From JBBRLG01 sp038231495 (lineage in GTDB: Bacteria; Planctomycetota; Planctomycetia; Gemmatales; Gemmataceae): a stretch of 23,437 bases of DNA. Below, piece by piece: positions 6,804 to 15,630 of this stretch. The translations under genes were made by a program, and so were the position numbers. The stretch spans positions 1-23,437 of the forward strand of contig JBBRLG010000038.1 in the NCBI GenBank assembly GCA_038231495.1, read 5' to 3'. Within the stretch, counting starts at the first letter, position 1. Every line of letters begins with the position of its first letter. A model generated the notes under the pieces. That model was not told the origin of the DNA and did not search any database. It saw only the letters and a program-made list of their open reading frames with translations.

Positions 6804-8756
6804 ATGTCAGGCAGAATCCTCGCATTATCGACCGCGGCCTTGCTGGCGTGGGCCACCGTTGCCACGGCCGCGCCGCCGGGCGCGCTGGACCTCATTCCCG
6901 AAGACGCGGCGGCTGGCCTTGCTATCCGCAACCTCGACGACCTGATTAAAAAGGGTGACAAATTCGTCGACGACGGCGGCTTTGGCAAGGACATGCGCCC
7001 GTCGCAGCTGTTCACGCTCTTTTACACCTCCCAGGGTATCAGCGATGCCGTGGATCAAAACGCCGGCGCTGCCATCCTGGTGGCGAACCCGGAAATCCTT
7101 GGCGTCGAACTGTTCAAAAATAACGGCCCGGATTTCGACGTGCTGCTGCGGTTGAGCGTGGCCGTCGTGCCGTTCACGGACGCGGACAAGATCGGCGCGT
7201 GTTTTGAAATCAAGAAGGGGTCCTTGCAACCGGGCAAGGTGGTGAAGGGTAAAGGCAAGGATTTCGGCACGTTCTTTACGGTACGCGATAAGCACCTGAT
7301 TTATGGCAATGAAGAAAAGGTCGTCGCCGCCGTCGCCAAGGCCAAGCCGGTCGGCAGCGCTCTCACCGCGGACCGCCGTAAGGCCCTCAACGAGGCCGAC
7401 GCGGTGTTGCACCTTAACCCCCAGGCGCTGGGCGACCAGTGGGCGCTGTTTCTCAAGGAGCTGGAAGGCCAGTTCGTCGGCGCGGCCGGCGGCGACGAGC
7501 AAAAGGTGGCGCACGAACTGGTCGAAGGCCTGGCCGAAGCTCGCTACGTCGTGTTCGGCCTGCGCGTTGACGACGGGCTGGGGGTCAGCGTGGGGATCGG
7601 GTTCCCCAAAAACAAGAACGAGGCGACGAAAAAGCTCCTGACGACGCTCGAGACCGGGCCGGGCGCGTCCGACCTCAACGGGTTGCCGGAAGGCCGCGTC
7701 GTCGCCGCCCAGGCCACCAAGGGCGACGGCGCGCGCAACACTGCAATCGTCAAGGTGTTCTTCCAGGGGTTCGCGCAAACGAAATTGCTCCTGTCGGCGT
7801 CAGAGCGGACGAACTTCGCCGGCGTCTTCGCGGAGGTTTGGCAGCGGCTCAAGGGCAGCCGCTTTGCCGTCTACCACAACGCCGACGAGACCAAGCACGG
7901 TCTGTTCAGCGTGCTCGCCATCCTCGACACGGACGACCCGGAGCAGTTCCTCAAGGAAATGCGCAAACTCGCCCACTTCGCCGACGGCGAAAGCTTTGAC
8001 CTGTCGGCCAAGAACCCCCGCAAGGACGACGTTGCCGCCGTCGAGCAGTTGATCCGCGACTTGGGGTCCGACAAGTATGAAGTGCGCGAGTCGGCCAGCA
8101 CGAAACTCGGTATCATCGGCGACGCCGCCTTGCCCTATCTCGAAAAGGCGCTAAAATCTGACGACGCCGAGGTGAGCCGGCGGGCGCAGGCACTTAAAAC
8201 GAGCATCGAGGACTCTGCCGAGTTGCGCAAAAAGGAACTACTCGTCAAGGAGGCGATACCGCGCGTCCGGCCGACGTTCGTATTCGTTCCGAAGGCCGAG
8301 ACGGCCGACGGCCACAAAATCGACGTGGTGGGGGTCAAGGTCGCGGACAAGGAGTTCGCGGCGGTGAAGCAATTTACCGAACTATTCGGTCCGGAATGGA
8401 ACAAGATTCGCCTTGCGGTTCAGGGCAAGCAGGTCGTCGTGCTGCTGGGTTCCGACCAGGAACTGTTGAAGGCCGCGCTGAAGAACGTGAAAGACGGCAA
8501 AAAGGGTCTCGGCGAGGCGAAGCACCTGGCGGCGTTCGCCAAGCAGGCTGACCCGGCCCGCAAGGTCGAGTTCCACGCAGCCCTACAAGCCCTGACGGTG
8601 GAAACGGAGGCGGAGTGGAAGGCCCTGAAGCAGGCGGACGCGAAGCCGTCGTTGACTTCGTTCGCGCTGACGGTGGACGCGGAGCGCTTGCAGTTAGACG
8701 TTTGGATTCCGATCGCGGAGGCGAAGGTCATCGCCAAAAAGGCGGGCGTCCCGTAA
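6804..8756 (+). CDS. exported protein of unknown function with an internal HEAT-like block
   Basis: This 650-aa protein starts at ATG 6804 with an excellent AAGGAGG site five bases upstream. Residues 1-22 form a signal peptide (ILALSTAALLAWATVATA, then APPG). The body opens LDLIPEDAAAGLAIRNLDDL, like the outer part of the protein encoded at 1282 and DUF3352-type domains. At about 412-470 sits one HEAT-like block: IRDLGSDKYEVRESASTKLG, then GDAALPYLEKALKSDDAEV. This pattern recurs in many planctomycete exported proteins. After it the sequence returns to the alpha/beta pattern (VFVPKAETADG, then LAVQGKQVVVLLGSD), so the block may split a repeated domain. No enzyme motif is seen. It should act outside the cytoplasm. 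It lies between two large palindromes, so its expression may be separable from its neighbours. Confidence 0.85.
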   Translation: MSGRILALSTAALLAWATVATAAPPGALDLIPEDAAAGLAIRNLDDLIKKGDKFVDDGGFGKDMRPSQLFTLFYTSQGISDAVDQNAGAAILVANPEILGVELFKNNGPDFDVLLRLSVAVVPFTDADKIGACFEIKKGSLQPGKVVKGKGKDFGTFFTVRDKHLIYGNEEKVVAAVAKAKPVGSALTADRRKALNEADAVLHLNPQALGDQWALFLKELEGQFVGAAGGDEQKVAHELVEGLAEARYVVFGLRVDDGLGVSVGIGFPKNKNEATKKLLTTLETGPGASDLNGLPEGRVVAAQATKGDGARNTAIVKVFFQGFAQTKLLLSASERTNFAGVFAEVWQRLKGSRFAVYHNADETKHGLFSVLAILDTDDPEQFLKEMRKLAHFADGESFDLSAKNPRKDDVAAVEQLIRDLGSDKYEVRESASTKLGIIGDAALPYLEKALKSDDAEVSRRAQALKTSIEDSAELRKKELLVKEAIPRVRPTFVFVPKAETADGHKIDVVGVKVADKEFAAVKQFTELFGPEWNKIRLAVQGKQVVVLLGSDQELLKAALKNVKDGKKGLGEAKHLAAFAKQADPARKVEFHAALQALTVETEAEWKALKQADAKPSLTSFALTVDAERLQLDVWIPIAEAKVIAKKAGVP

Positions 8757-8762
8757 TGAATC

Positions 8763-8901
8763 TGTAACCGTTCACCGGCATCAACTTCTCCCCCCTTACG
8801 AAGGGGGGGTAGGGGGGGGTGGAGCGGACGCCATGACGGAGTACTTCACTATCTTGACCCCCCCTACCCCCCCTTCGTAAGGGGGGGAGTGAATGGTTAC
8901 A
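8763..8901. repeat. MITE-like imperfect inverted repeat filling a gene gap
   Basis: Outer arms TGTAACCGTTCAC (8763-8775) and GTGAATGGTTACA (8889-8901) match at 12 of 13 positions. Long inner arms at 8788-8820 and 8857-8889 carry CTTACGAAGGGGGGG and its complement and differ only in homopolymer length. About 36 bases separate them. The element starts seven bases after one stop codon and ends four bases before the next start, so it forms nearly the whole intergenic region. There is no coding capacity. Confidence 0.88.
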
Positions 8902-8905
8902 CGAA

Positions 8906-9673
8906 ATGTACTCCCTGCTCCAGGACCTGTTGCAACCGGCCGTCCTCTTGCAGTTCGCGATCGCGCTGACGCTGCTGTACCTGTTCGTCCGGCAGGTCGT
9001 GCCGCGGCGGCGGCTGAGGTTCCTGATCGCCCTCTTCCTCCTGCAATTGATCCTCTCGACGCCGGCGGCGGGCTACCTCCTGGAAGGGTCGCTCGAATGG
9101 CAAAACCCGCCACTGGAGGACCGGCCCGACGACGCCGGCGCGATTGTCCTGCTGGGCGGCTATGTCAACGACATCGACACGGTACGGCCGTCGCCGGAGT
9201 TGGACCCGGTCGGCGCGATGCGCACCTTGCACGCCGCCGACCTGTATAAAAAGGGCAAGCCGTGTCCGGTCCTCGTCACCGGCGGCAAGGCGGATCCGGA
9301 GAACGAGGGCGCGACGCCCGCCGAGACGATGGCGAAACTGCTACGCGAGCTTGGTGTGCCGGACAGGGACATCGTCGTGGAAACGCAGTCGCGTAACACC
9401 TACGAAAACGCCGTCGAAAGCGGCAAAATCCTGCGCGCCCGCGGCATTACGCGCATCGTCCTGGTGACGGACGCCCGGCACCTGGTACGCGCGACGGCGT
9501 GCTTTCGCAAGGAGGGGTTCGACGTGGTGCCGTCGGGCTGTGCCTACCATGCGACGACGTGGCGGACCTCGGTCGGCGCGTTTTTGCCGGACGGCAGCGG
9601 CCTGACAGCACTGGCGGAGGCGACGCACGAGTGGGCCGGGATGCTGTGGTATCGCCTCCAGGGACGCCTGTGA
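8906..9673 (+). CDS. DUF218 (YdcF/SanA/ElyC-like) membrane protein
   Basis: This 255-aa protein has two hydrophobic N-terminal helices (about 10-29 and 38-57), then a DUF218 domain to the end. Conserved points are visible: AIVLLGG (79-85), VTGGK (124-128), ETQSRNTYENA (159-169, the family's signature) and TDARHLVRA (188-196). E. coli members SanA, YdcF and ElyC are linked to envelope integrity and undecaprenyl-carrier metabolism, but the reaction is not settled. The domain should face the periplasm. ATG 8906 has no good ribosome site because the inverted repeat ends four bases before it; no better start keeps the first helix. The TGA stop overlaps the GTG start of the ATP-grasp gene, so the two are probably co-translated. 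Confidence 0.88.
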   Translation: MYSLLQDLLQPAVLLQFAIALTLLYLFVRQVVPRRRLRFLIALFLLQLILSTPAAGYLLEGSLEWQNPPLEDRPDDAGAIVLLGGYVNDIDTVRPSPELDPVGAMRTLHAADLYKKGKPCPVLVTGGKADPENEGATPAETMAKLLRELGVPDRDIVVETQSRNTYENAVESGKILRARGITRIVLVTDARHLVRATACFRKEGFDVVPSGCAYHATTWRTSVGAFLPDGSGLTALAEATHEWAGMLWYRLQGRL

Positions 9674-11037
9674 ATACGGAGACTTCAACGGTGCCGCACG
9701 ACGCCATCGCCGCGTATCACGACCTGCTGACCGACGACCTCGCCGCCGCTTCGCAAGTTCACCTCGACGACTTGCAGCAGCGCAACAACCTCGTGTTCGG
9801 CAGCCGCCCGCTGTGTACGACGCTGCGACCGCGGTTCCTGACGCCGCGCCAGTACCGCTTTCTGCAAACGCGCGTGGCCGTGCTGATGAAGGCGTTCGGC
9901 ACCATTCACGCGGCCGCCCTGGCCGACGCCGGGTTTCGCAAGCAATTTCGGCTGCTCGATTACGAGGACGCCTTGCTCGGCCCCGACCCCGGCTACCGGT
10001 CGCCGATGCCGGTGTCGCGCCTCGACGCCTTCTTCGTCTCCGAGGACGAGCTAAAATTCACCGAGTTCAACGCCGAGACGCCCGCCGGCTCCGCGTACAC
10101 CGACACGCTGACCCCCATCGTCCTGACGATGCCGGTGATGCGCGAATTCCAGCGGCGCTACCGCGTCGTGCCACTGCCGACCATGCCCTCGGTCCACAAC
10201 GCTTTGCTGGACGCTTACCGCCAATTTGCGGGCACGCGCGCGTTGCCGCGCATCGCCATCCTCGACTGGCGCGAGGTGCCGACTTTTGTCGAGTTCGTCC
10301 TGTTCGAGCGCTATTTCCACGCGCTAGGTCTGGAATGTAAAATAATCGACCCACGCGAGGTGGAATACCGCGACGGCAAATTGTGTCACGGCGACTACCA
10401 CATCACGCTCATTTACAAGCGCGTGCTCATTAGCGAATTGCTGGAGCGCGGCGGCGTCGAGCACCCGGTCGTGCGGGCGGTGCGCGACGGCGCGGTGTGC
10501 ATGGTCAACCCGTTCCGCTGCAAGCCGCTGTACAAGAAAGCAAGCCTGGCGGTCCTCAGCGACGAGCGCAACCGCCATCTGTTCACGCCGGACGAACTGC
10601 AAGCGATCCAAGCCCACATCCCCTGGACGCGCGTCGTGGAGGAACGCAACAGCGAAGCCGACGGCCGACCGATCGACTTGATTCCGCACGTCCTCCAGGG
10701 CCGCGAATCCCTCGTGCTGAAGCCGAACGACGACTACGGCGGCAAGGGCATCGTGCTCGGCTGGACGGTGGACGCTTCAACGTGGGAGCAGGCGGTGCGG
10801 CACGCCCTGACGACGCCGTACGTCGTGCAAGAGCGCGTCCGCTTGCCGCAGGAACCATTTCCGAGCATGGTCGAGGGCAAACTCAGCATCACGGACCGGA
10901 TGCTGGACACGGCACCGTTCGTGTTTAACGGCGACTACATGGAAGGCTGTCTGACGCGGATCGCGACCGACCCGCTGCTGAACGTGACGGCGGGCGGCGG
11001 TTCGACCGTGACGACGTTCATCGTCGAGCCGCGGTAA
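9670..11037 (+). CDS. circularly permuted ATP-grasp ligase (glutathionylspermidine synthase-like)
   Basis: This 455-aa protein belongs to the ATP-grasp superfamily, which activates a carboxylate by ATP and joins it to an amine or thiol. The nucleotide loop VLKPNDDYGGKGIVLGW (Lys351) comes late in the chain and the FTEFNAETPAG motif (130-140) early, the order expected for permuted members such as glutathionylspermidine synthase. The C-terminal NVTAGGG (438-444) is typical of a widespread uncharacterised branch. No signal peptide is seen, so it is cytoplasmic. The start is GTG 9670, overlapping the upstream TGA (GTGA), with AGGGA five bases before; GTG 9691 is an alternative. There is no amidase domain, unlike E. 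coli Gss. Substrate is unknown. Coupling with a DUF218 envelope protein hints at peptide, polyamine or envelope-precursor chemistry (inference). Confidence 0.82.
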   Translation: MNTETSTVPHDAIAAYHDLLTDDLAAASQVHLDDLQQRNNLVFGSRPLCTTLRPRFLTPRQYRFLQTRVAVLMKAFGTIHAAALADAGFRKQFRLLDYEDALLGPDPGYRSPMPVSRLDAFFVSEDELKFTEFNAETPAGSAYTDTLTPIVLTMPVMREFQRRYRVVPLPTMPSVHNALLDAYRQFAGTRALPRIAILDWREVPTFVEFVLFERYFHALGLECKIIDPREVEYRDGKLCHGDYHITLIYKRVLISELLERGGVEHPVVRAVRDGAVCMVNPFRCKPLYKKASLAVLSDERNRHLFTPDELQAIQAHIPWTRVVEERNSEADGRPIDLIPHVLQGRESLVLKPNDDYGGKGIVLGWTVDASTWEQAVRHALTTPYVVQERVRLPQEPFPSMVEGKLSITDRMLDTAPFVFNGDYMEGCLTRIATDPLLNVTAGGGSTVTTFIVEPR

Positions 11038-11132
11038 AGGTTTGCAGGTAAGTGTAACGGTGAAATGAGAAATCCCGACTTCATCCTGCCCGATAGAATT
11101 GAAGGAATTAGTGCCTCTTGGGAGAAATGCCA

Positions 11133-11375
11133 ATGCCGGTCCTTTACTTGGAAGACGTGCCGAACGAGGTCTACGACCGCCTCCGACAACTGGCCGGAGT
11201 ACACAACCGCAGCTTGGAAGCAGAGGCCGTAAACCTGTTACAGCAGGGTTTGGGGGCAACGCCTGCTGGCCGCACCCAAGCGGAAGTGTTAGCGGAATTA
11301 CGGCGGCGCAGCTTCACCCCCCCGCCCGGAACGCCAGAGTCCGTCGAACTACTCCGCGAGGACCGGGGGCGATGA
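11133..11375 (+). CDS. FitA-like ribbon-helix-helix antitoxin
   Basis: This 80-aa protein begins MPVLYLEDVPNEVYDRLRQL, then AGVHNRSLEAEAVNLL. This is the beta strand plus two helices of an Arc/MetJ-type DNA-binding domain of the FitA kind. The tail RRRSFTPPPGTPESVELL should wrap the toxin. Pairs of this type repress their own promoter and neutralise the PIN ribonuclease encoded next. Three ATG/TTG starts lie close together. The chosen one, at 11133, has GGGAGA at 11120-11125 at normal spacing; ATG 11127 would be too close. The stop codon overlaps the toxin start as ATGA. The 95 bases upstream are AT-richer than average but no convincing promoter was found. Confidence 0.85.
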   Translation: MPVLYLEDVPNEVYDRLRQLAGVHNRSLEAEAVNLLQQGLGATPAGRTQAEVLAELRRRSFTPPPGTPESVELLREDRGR

Positions 11376-11830
11376 TTACCACCCCGGTTTCTTGTGTCGT
11401 GGATGCACGCGTGGGCGTCAAGCTCGTCGTCACAGAAGCTTTTTCCGATAAAGCGCACGCGCTGTTCGCGCATCTTGCCCGTGACCCGGCGGCGCGGTTT
11501 TTTGTCCCAAGCCTGTTCGACATTGAATGTGCCAACATCCTGTGGAAACAGGTCCAGCGCTTCGGCTACCCCCTCGTTGATGCCCAGTCCAACCTGACCG
11601 TATTAACCACCTTGGCTATGCAGCGCTTATCGGTGACCGGCCTTGCCGCTGACGCCCTTACCTTGGCAGCTAGGCACGGAATCAGTGCCTACGACGCTTG
11701 CTACGTCGCCGCCGCGCAGCGGTTAGCAATTCCCTTAATTACGGCGGACGCAAAGTTGGTTGCAAAAATGATCGGAACTTCTCACGCCGTTTTGGGCTTG
11801 GGTTTGCTTACCATTCCGTCCCCGCCTTGA
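11372..11830 (+). CDS. PIN-domain ribonuclease toxin (VapC-like)
   Basis: This 152-aa protein has the four acidic residues of the PIN active site: Asp11 in VVDARV, Glu52 in FDIECANIL, Asp108 in SAYDACYVAAA and Asp126 in ITADAKL. PIN toxins of the VapC family cut RNA, often tRNA or rRNA, with Mg2+ or Mn2+. The usual first motif is VVDASV; here Ser is replaced by Arg, although the metal-binding Asp remains. ATG 11372 overlaps the antitoxin stop by four bases (ATGA), so the two are translationally coupled. It stands after the ATP-grasp gene and converges with the zinc-ribbon gene on the other strand. It appears intact. The RNA target cannot be predicted. Confidence 0.88.
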   Translation: MITTPVSCVVDARVGVKLVVTEAFSDKAHALFAHLARDPAARFFVPSLFDIECANILWKQVQRFGYPLVDAQSNLTVLTTLAMQRLSVTGLAADALTLAARHGISAYDACYVAAAQRLAIPLITADAKLVAKMIGTSHAVLGLGLLTIPSPP

Positions 11831-11844
11831 CCGCGGTTTGATCC

Positions 11845-11874
11845 AAAAAAGGTTGGCGACGACCTTTCCTTTTC
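11845..11874. terminator. possible bidirectional terminator between convergent genes
   Basis: AAAGGT (11848-11853) pairs with ACCTTT (11862-11867) across an 8-base loop. An A-run lies on the left (11845-11850) and a T-rich stretch on the right (to 11873). It is in the gap between the converging toxin gene and zinc-ribbon gene. The stem is short and AT-rich, so this is a weak call. Confidence 0.3.
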
Positions 11875-11905
11875 ATCCCGCGGGATTCCGTTCTTGCCCC
11901 AGGAC

Positions 11906-12082
11906 TCAGAGCCGCGGCGGCGGCGTGGCCTTGGAGCTTTTCTTGGGCGACGGCGGCGCACCCCCGCCGACGCGGATCGGCGTCTTGCACAGCAGACACG
12001 TCACGACGTTGCCCTTCTCATGCTCCTCGACGAGCATGTACTTGCGGCATTTCGGGTTGGGACATTGAACGGCGAATACCAT
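11906..12082 (-). CDS. 58-aa zinc-ribbon protein
   Basis: This short gene runs from ATG 12082 to TGA 11906. The product opens MVFAVQCPNPKCRKYMLVEE. Cys7 and Cys12 (C-x4-C) and Cys29 and Cys32 (CLLC) form a compact four-cysteine zinc ribbon. A basic, proline-rich tail (GGGAPPSPKKSSKATPPPRL) follows. The spacing CPNPKC...CLLCK resembles ribbons found at the start of larger planctomycete proteins, including the one encoded at 1282. Here the ribbon stands alone, so the protein may bind nucleic acid or another protein. It lies 64 bases downstream of the Hsp70-like gene on the same strand, with a perfect palindrome in the gap. No strong ribosome site is visible. The ordered cysteines and clean stop make it a real gene in my view, but function is unknown. 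Confidence 0.7.
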   Translation of the reverse strand: MVFAVQCPNPKCRKYMLVEEHEKGNVVTCLLCKTPIRVGGGAPPSPKKSSKATPPPRL

Positions 12083-12099
12083 AGGTCGGTCGTCCGGAA

Positions 12100-12135
12100 T
12101 TGCCGCTTGCGGCTTTGCAAAGCCGCAAGCGGCAA
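12100..12135. repeat. perfect 36-bp palindrome, CCGCTTGCGG family
   Basis: The sequence TTGCCGCTTGCGGCTTTG is followed directly by its exact reverse complement, giving 18-bp arms without a loop. It lies between the Hsp70-like gene and the zinc-ribbon gene (both minus strand), 11 bases past the Hsp70 stop. Related palindromes are at 13877-13918 and 15572-15616. No T-run follows on the transcribed strand. Confidence 0.92.
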
Positions 12136-12146
12136 ATCTCGATCTT

Positions 12147-13730
<1,584 letters not shown>

Positions 13731-13876
13731 GTCGTCTACCTTACTGCGTAAAGGCCGGGAGAGGCGAGATTTAACCATTTACCGAACGGTCATTGTAACC
13801 GGCCGGGCGCGCCGACGGAAGAGAAAGCCGGGATGGGCTTGCCTGGGAAGGCGCGGTTTGGGACACTTGGGTTCTG

Positions 13877-13918
13877 GCCGCTGGCGGCTTTGCAGAGGAA
13901 GGCAAAGCCGCCAGCGGC
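13877..13918. repeat. perfect inverted repeat, CCGCTGGCGG variant
   Basis: Arms GCCGCTGGCGGCTTTGC (13877-13893) and its exact complement (13902-13918) are separated by eight bases. The core differs from the 12100 palindrome by a single T-to-G change that is matched by the complementary change in the other arm, so pairing has been preserved. It ends 16 bases before the chosen start of the glycosyltransferase gene. Confidence 0.9.
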
Positions 13919-13934
13919 GACAAGGATGGACCCT

Positions 13935-15014
13935 ATGCCCGGCAGGAGCCGAACCCCGTTGCCCGCCATCGACGCCCGGCGCATCGCGCTCATCAAGCCG
14001 AGCGCTCTGGGCGACATTGTTCACAGCCTGCCGGTGCTGACCGCGCTGCGGCGACGGTTTCCGACGGCCCACATCACCTGGGTCGTCAACCGCGCTTACG
14101 AACCGCTGCTGCAAGGCCACCCCCACCTCGACGAGACGTTGCCGTTCGACCGCGGCGTGCTGCGCGGCGGCTGGTGGGGGGCGACGCGCGCGGCACTGGA
14201 CTTTCTCGGCGTGCTGCGCCGGCGGCATTTCGATTTCGTCGTCGATCTGCAAGGGTTGTTGCGCAGCGGCATCATGGCGGCGGCGACCGGGGCAAAGTAC
14301 CGTCTCGGCCTCCACTCGGCACGCGAGGGGGCCGGGTTGTGCTACACGCACGCGGTCGGCGTGGCGACCTTGAACGAACTGCACGCCGTCGATCGCTACT
14401 GGGAAGTCGCCGCCGCGCTCGGCGTCGGCGACGGGCCGAAGGAGTTTCACGTTCCCGTCGCAGATCCCGCGCAAGAGTGGGCGGAGGAGACGCTGCGCGG
14501 TTTGCCGAGGCCGTGGTTGGTGCTGGGCGTCGGCTCGCGCTGGGTGACGAAGCAGTGGCTGCCGGAACATTTTGCCGCCCTGGCGCAACAGGCCCAGGGG
14601 CGGTTCGGCGGTACGGCTGTCTTCGTCGGCACCGGCGACGAAACGCCGTTGGCGCAGGCGGTGCAGGCGCAGCTCGTCGGCCCGACCCTCAACCTGGCCG
14701 GGCGCACGACCATCCCGCAGCTGACGGCCGTGCTGGCGCGGGCCGACGCGATGGTGGCGAACGACACGGGACCGCTGCACCTGGCGGCGGCGCTAGGCCG
14801 GCCGGTAGTCGCTCCGTATACTTGCACCAAGGTACGGCTGACGGGGCCGTACCAGTCGCCGGCCACCGCCGTCGAGAGCCGTGTCTGGTGCCAGGGCAGT
14901 TATCTCAAACGCTGCCCGCGCATGGAGTGCATGACGGAACTGACGCCGGACCGCTTGTGGCCCGTGCTACGCGAGGTGCTGCAATCATGGGAGAGTCGAA
15001 GCCGGTCCGCCTGA
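13935..15014 (+). CDS. glycosyltransferase family 9 (heptosyltransferase I-like)
   Basis: This 359-aa protein is a GT-B fold sugar transferase, most like ADP-heptose:LPS heptosyltransferase I (WaaC). Such enzymes work at the inner face of the inner membrane and add a heptose to the lipopolysaccharide core. N-terminal motifs are RIALIKPSALGDIVHSLPVL and VVDLQGLLRSG. The C-terminal half has VLGVGSRWVTKQWLPEHF and the donor-binding VANDTGPLHLAAALGRPVV. Start ATG 13935 (MPGRSRTP) has AAGGA at 13922-13926 with good spacing. ATG 13833 would translate through the palindrome and is rejected; ATG 13926 overlaps the ribosome site. The acceptor is uncertain because planctomycete lipid A cores are poorly known. 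The next gene, Maf, starts 28 bases before this stop, so the two form an operon. Confidence 0.87.
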   Translation: MPGRSRTPLPAIDARRIALIKPSALGDIVHSLPVLTALRRRFPTAHITWVVNRAYEPLLQGHPHLDETLPFDRGVLRGGWWGATRAALDFLGVLRRRHFDFVVDLQGLLRSGIMAAATGAKYRLGLHSAREGAGLCYTHAVGVATLNELHAVDRYWEVAAALGVGDGPKEFHVPVADPAQEWAEETLRGLPRPWLVLGVGSRWVTKQWLPEHFAALAQQAQGRFGGTAVFVGTGDETPLAQAVQAQLVGPTLNLAGRTTIPQLTAVLARADAMVANDTGPLHLAAALGRPVVAPYTCTKVRLTGPYQSPATAVESRVWCQGSYLKRCPRMECMTELTPDRLWPVLREVLQSWESRSRSA

Positions 15015-15568
15015 TCCTCGCCAGCGCCTCGCAGGGTCGGCGCGTTTTGCTCGAACGCACCGGCATCCCTTTTGAAATCATGCCCGCCGACGTGGACGAG
15101 CCGGAGACCGGCTTTGCCGACCCGCGCACGATGGTGCAAACCGTCTCCTGGCTCAAGGCCGCCGCCGTCGCGCCGCGCATCGACCAAGGGCTAGTCCTCG
15201 CGGCCGACACCATCGGTTGGATCAACGGCCATCCCGTGCTGAAAGCCGACGACGAGGCCGACGCCCGCCGCATCCTGCGCGAACTATCCGGCAGCGTCCA
15301 CGAACTCTGGACCGGCGTGGTGCTTTGGCGGCGGCCCGACGATTTGCAAATCGCCTGGCAAGAACGCAGCCGGGTCGCGTTCGCCCCGATGAGCGACGCG
15401 GTGTTGGAACAGTACCTGGCGACGCGCTCGTGGCGCGGCCATTCCGGCGCGTACGCGATCAGGGAGCAGGGCGATCCGTTTGTGCAGGTGATCGAAGGCA
15501 GTCTCACCAACGTCATCGGGTTGCCGCTGGAGAGCCTGACCCGGACGTTGGAGTGGTTGCAACACTGA
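14987..15568 (+). CDS. maf: Maf family nucleoside triphosphate pyrophosphatase
   Basis: This 193-aa protein matches the Maf/YhdE/YceF family, which cleaves dTTP, UTP or modified nucleotides to the monophosphate and so prevents their misuse. Visible motifs: LILASASQGRRVLLERTGIP at the N terminus (usual form LASxSPRR, with the Pro-Arg partly replaced by Gln-Gly), AADT with the catalytic Asp, LSGSVHELWTGV, and IEGSLTNVIGLPLE near the end. The usual KAGAY element reads HSGAY, so the common lysine is histidine. These changes make the exact subfamily and substrate uncertain. GAGGTG about eight bases upstream supports ATG 14987. It overlaps the glycosyltransferase gene by 28 bases, and a palindrome begins three bases after its stop. 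Confidence 0.88.
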   Translation: MGESKPVRLILASASQGRRVLLERTGIPFEIMPADVDEPETGFADPRTMVQTVSWLKAAAVAPRIDQGLVLAADTIGWINGHPVLKADDEADARRILRELSGSVHELWTGVVLWRRPDDLQIAWQERSRVAFAPMSDAVLEQYLATRSWRGHSGAYAIREQGDPFVQVIEGSLTNVIGLPLESLTRTLEWLQH

Positions 15569-15571
15569 ACC

Positions 15572-15616
15572 GCCGCTTGCGGCTTTGCGGTTTTGCCCCG
15601 CAACGCCGCAAGCGGC
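15572..15616. repeat. inverted repeat, CCGCTTGCGG family
   Basis: Arms at 15572-15590 (GCCGCTTGCGGCTTTGCGG) and 15598-15616 pair with one mismatch across a 7-base loop. It shares the core of the palindrome at 12100. It fills most of the 62-base gap between the Maf and Nudix genes and ends 14 bases before the Nudix start. Confidence 0.9.
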
Positions 15617-15630
15617 AATACCACAATCCC

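Noticed and set aside
12100..12135. Intrinsic terminator for the Hsp70-like gene
   Set aside because: The palindrome has no loop or following T-run on the minus strand; relatives occur before starts as well as after stops.
13833..13934. Earlier start for the glycosyltransferase
   Set aside because: It would code through the 13877 palindrome; ATG 13935 has AAGGA at good spacing and leads directly into the conserved fold.
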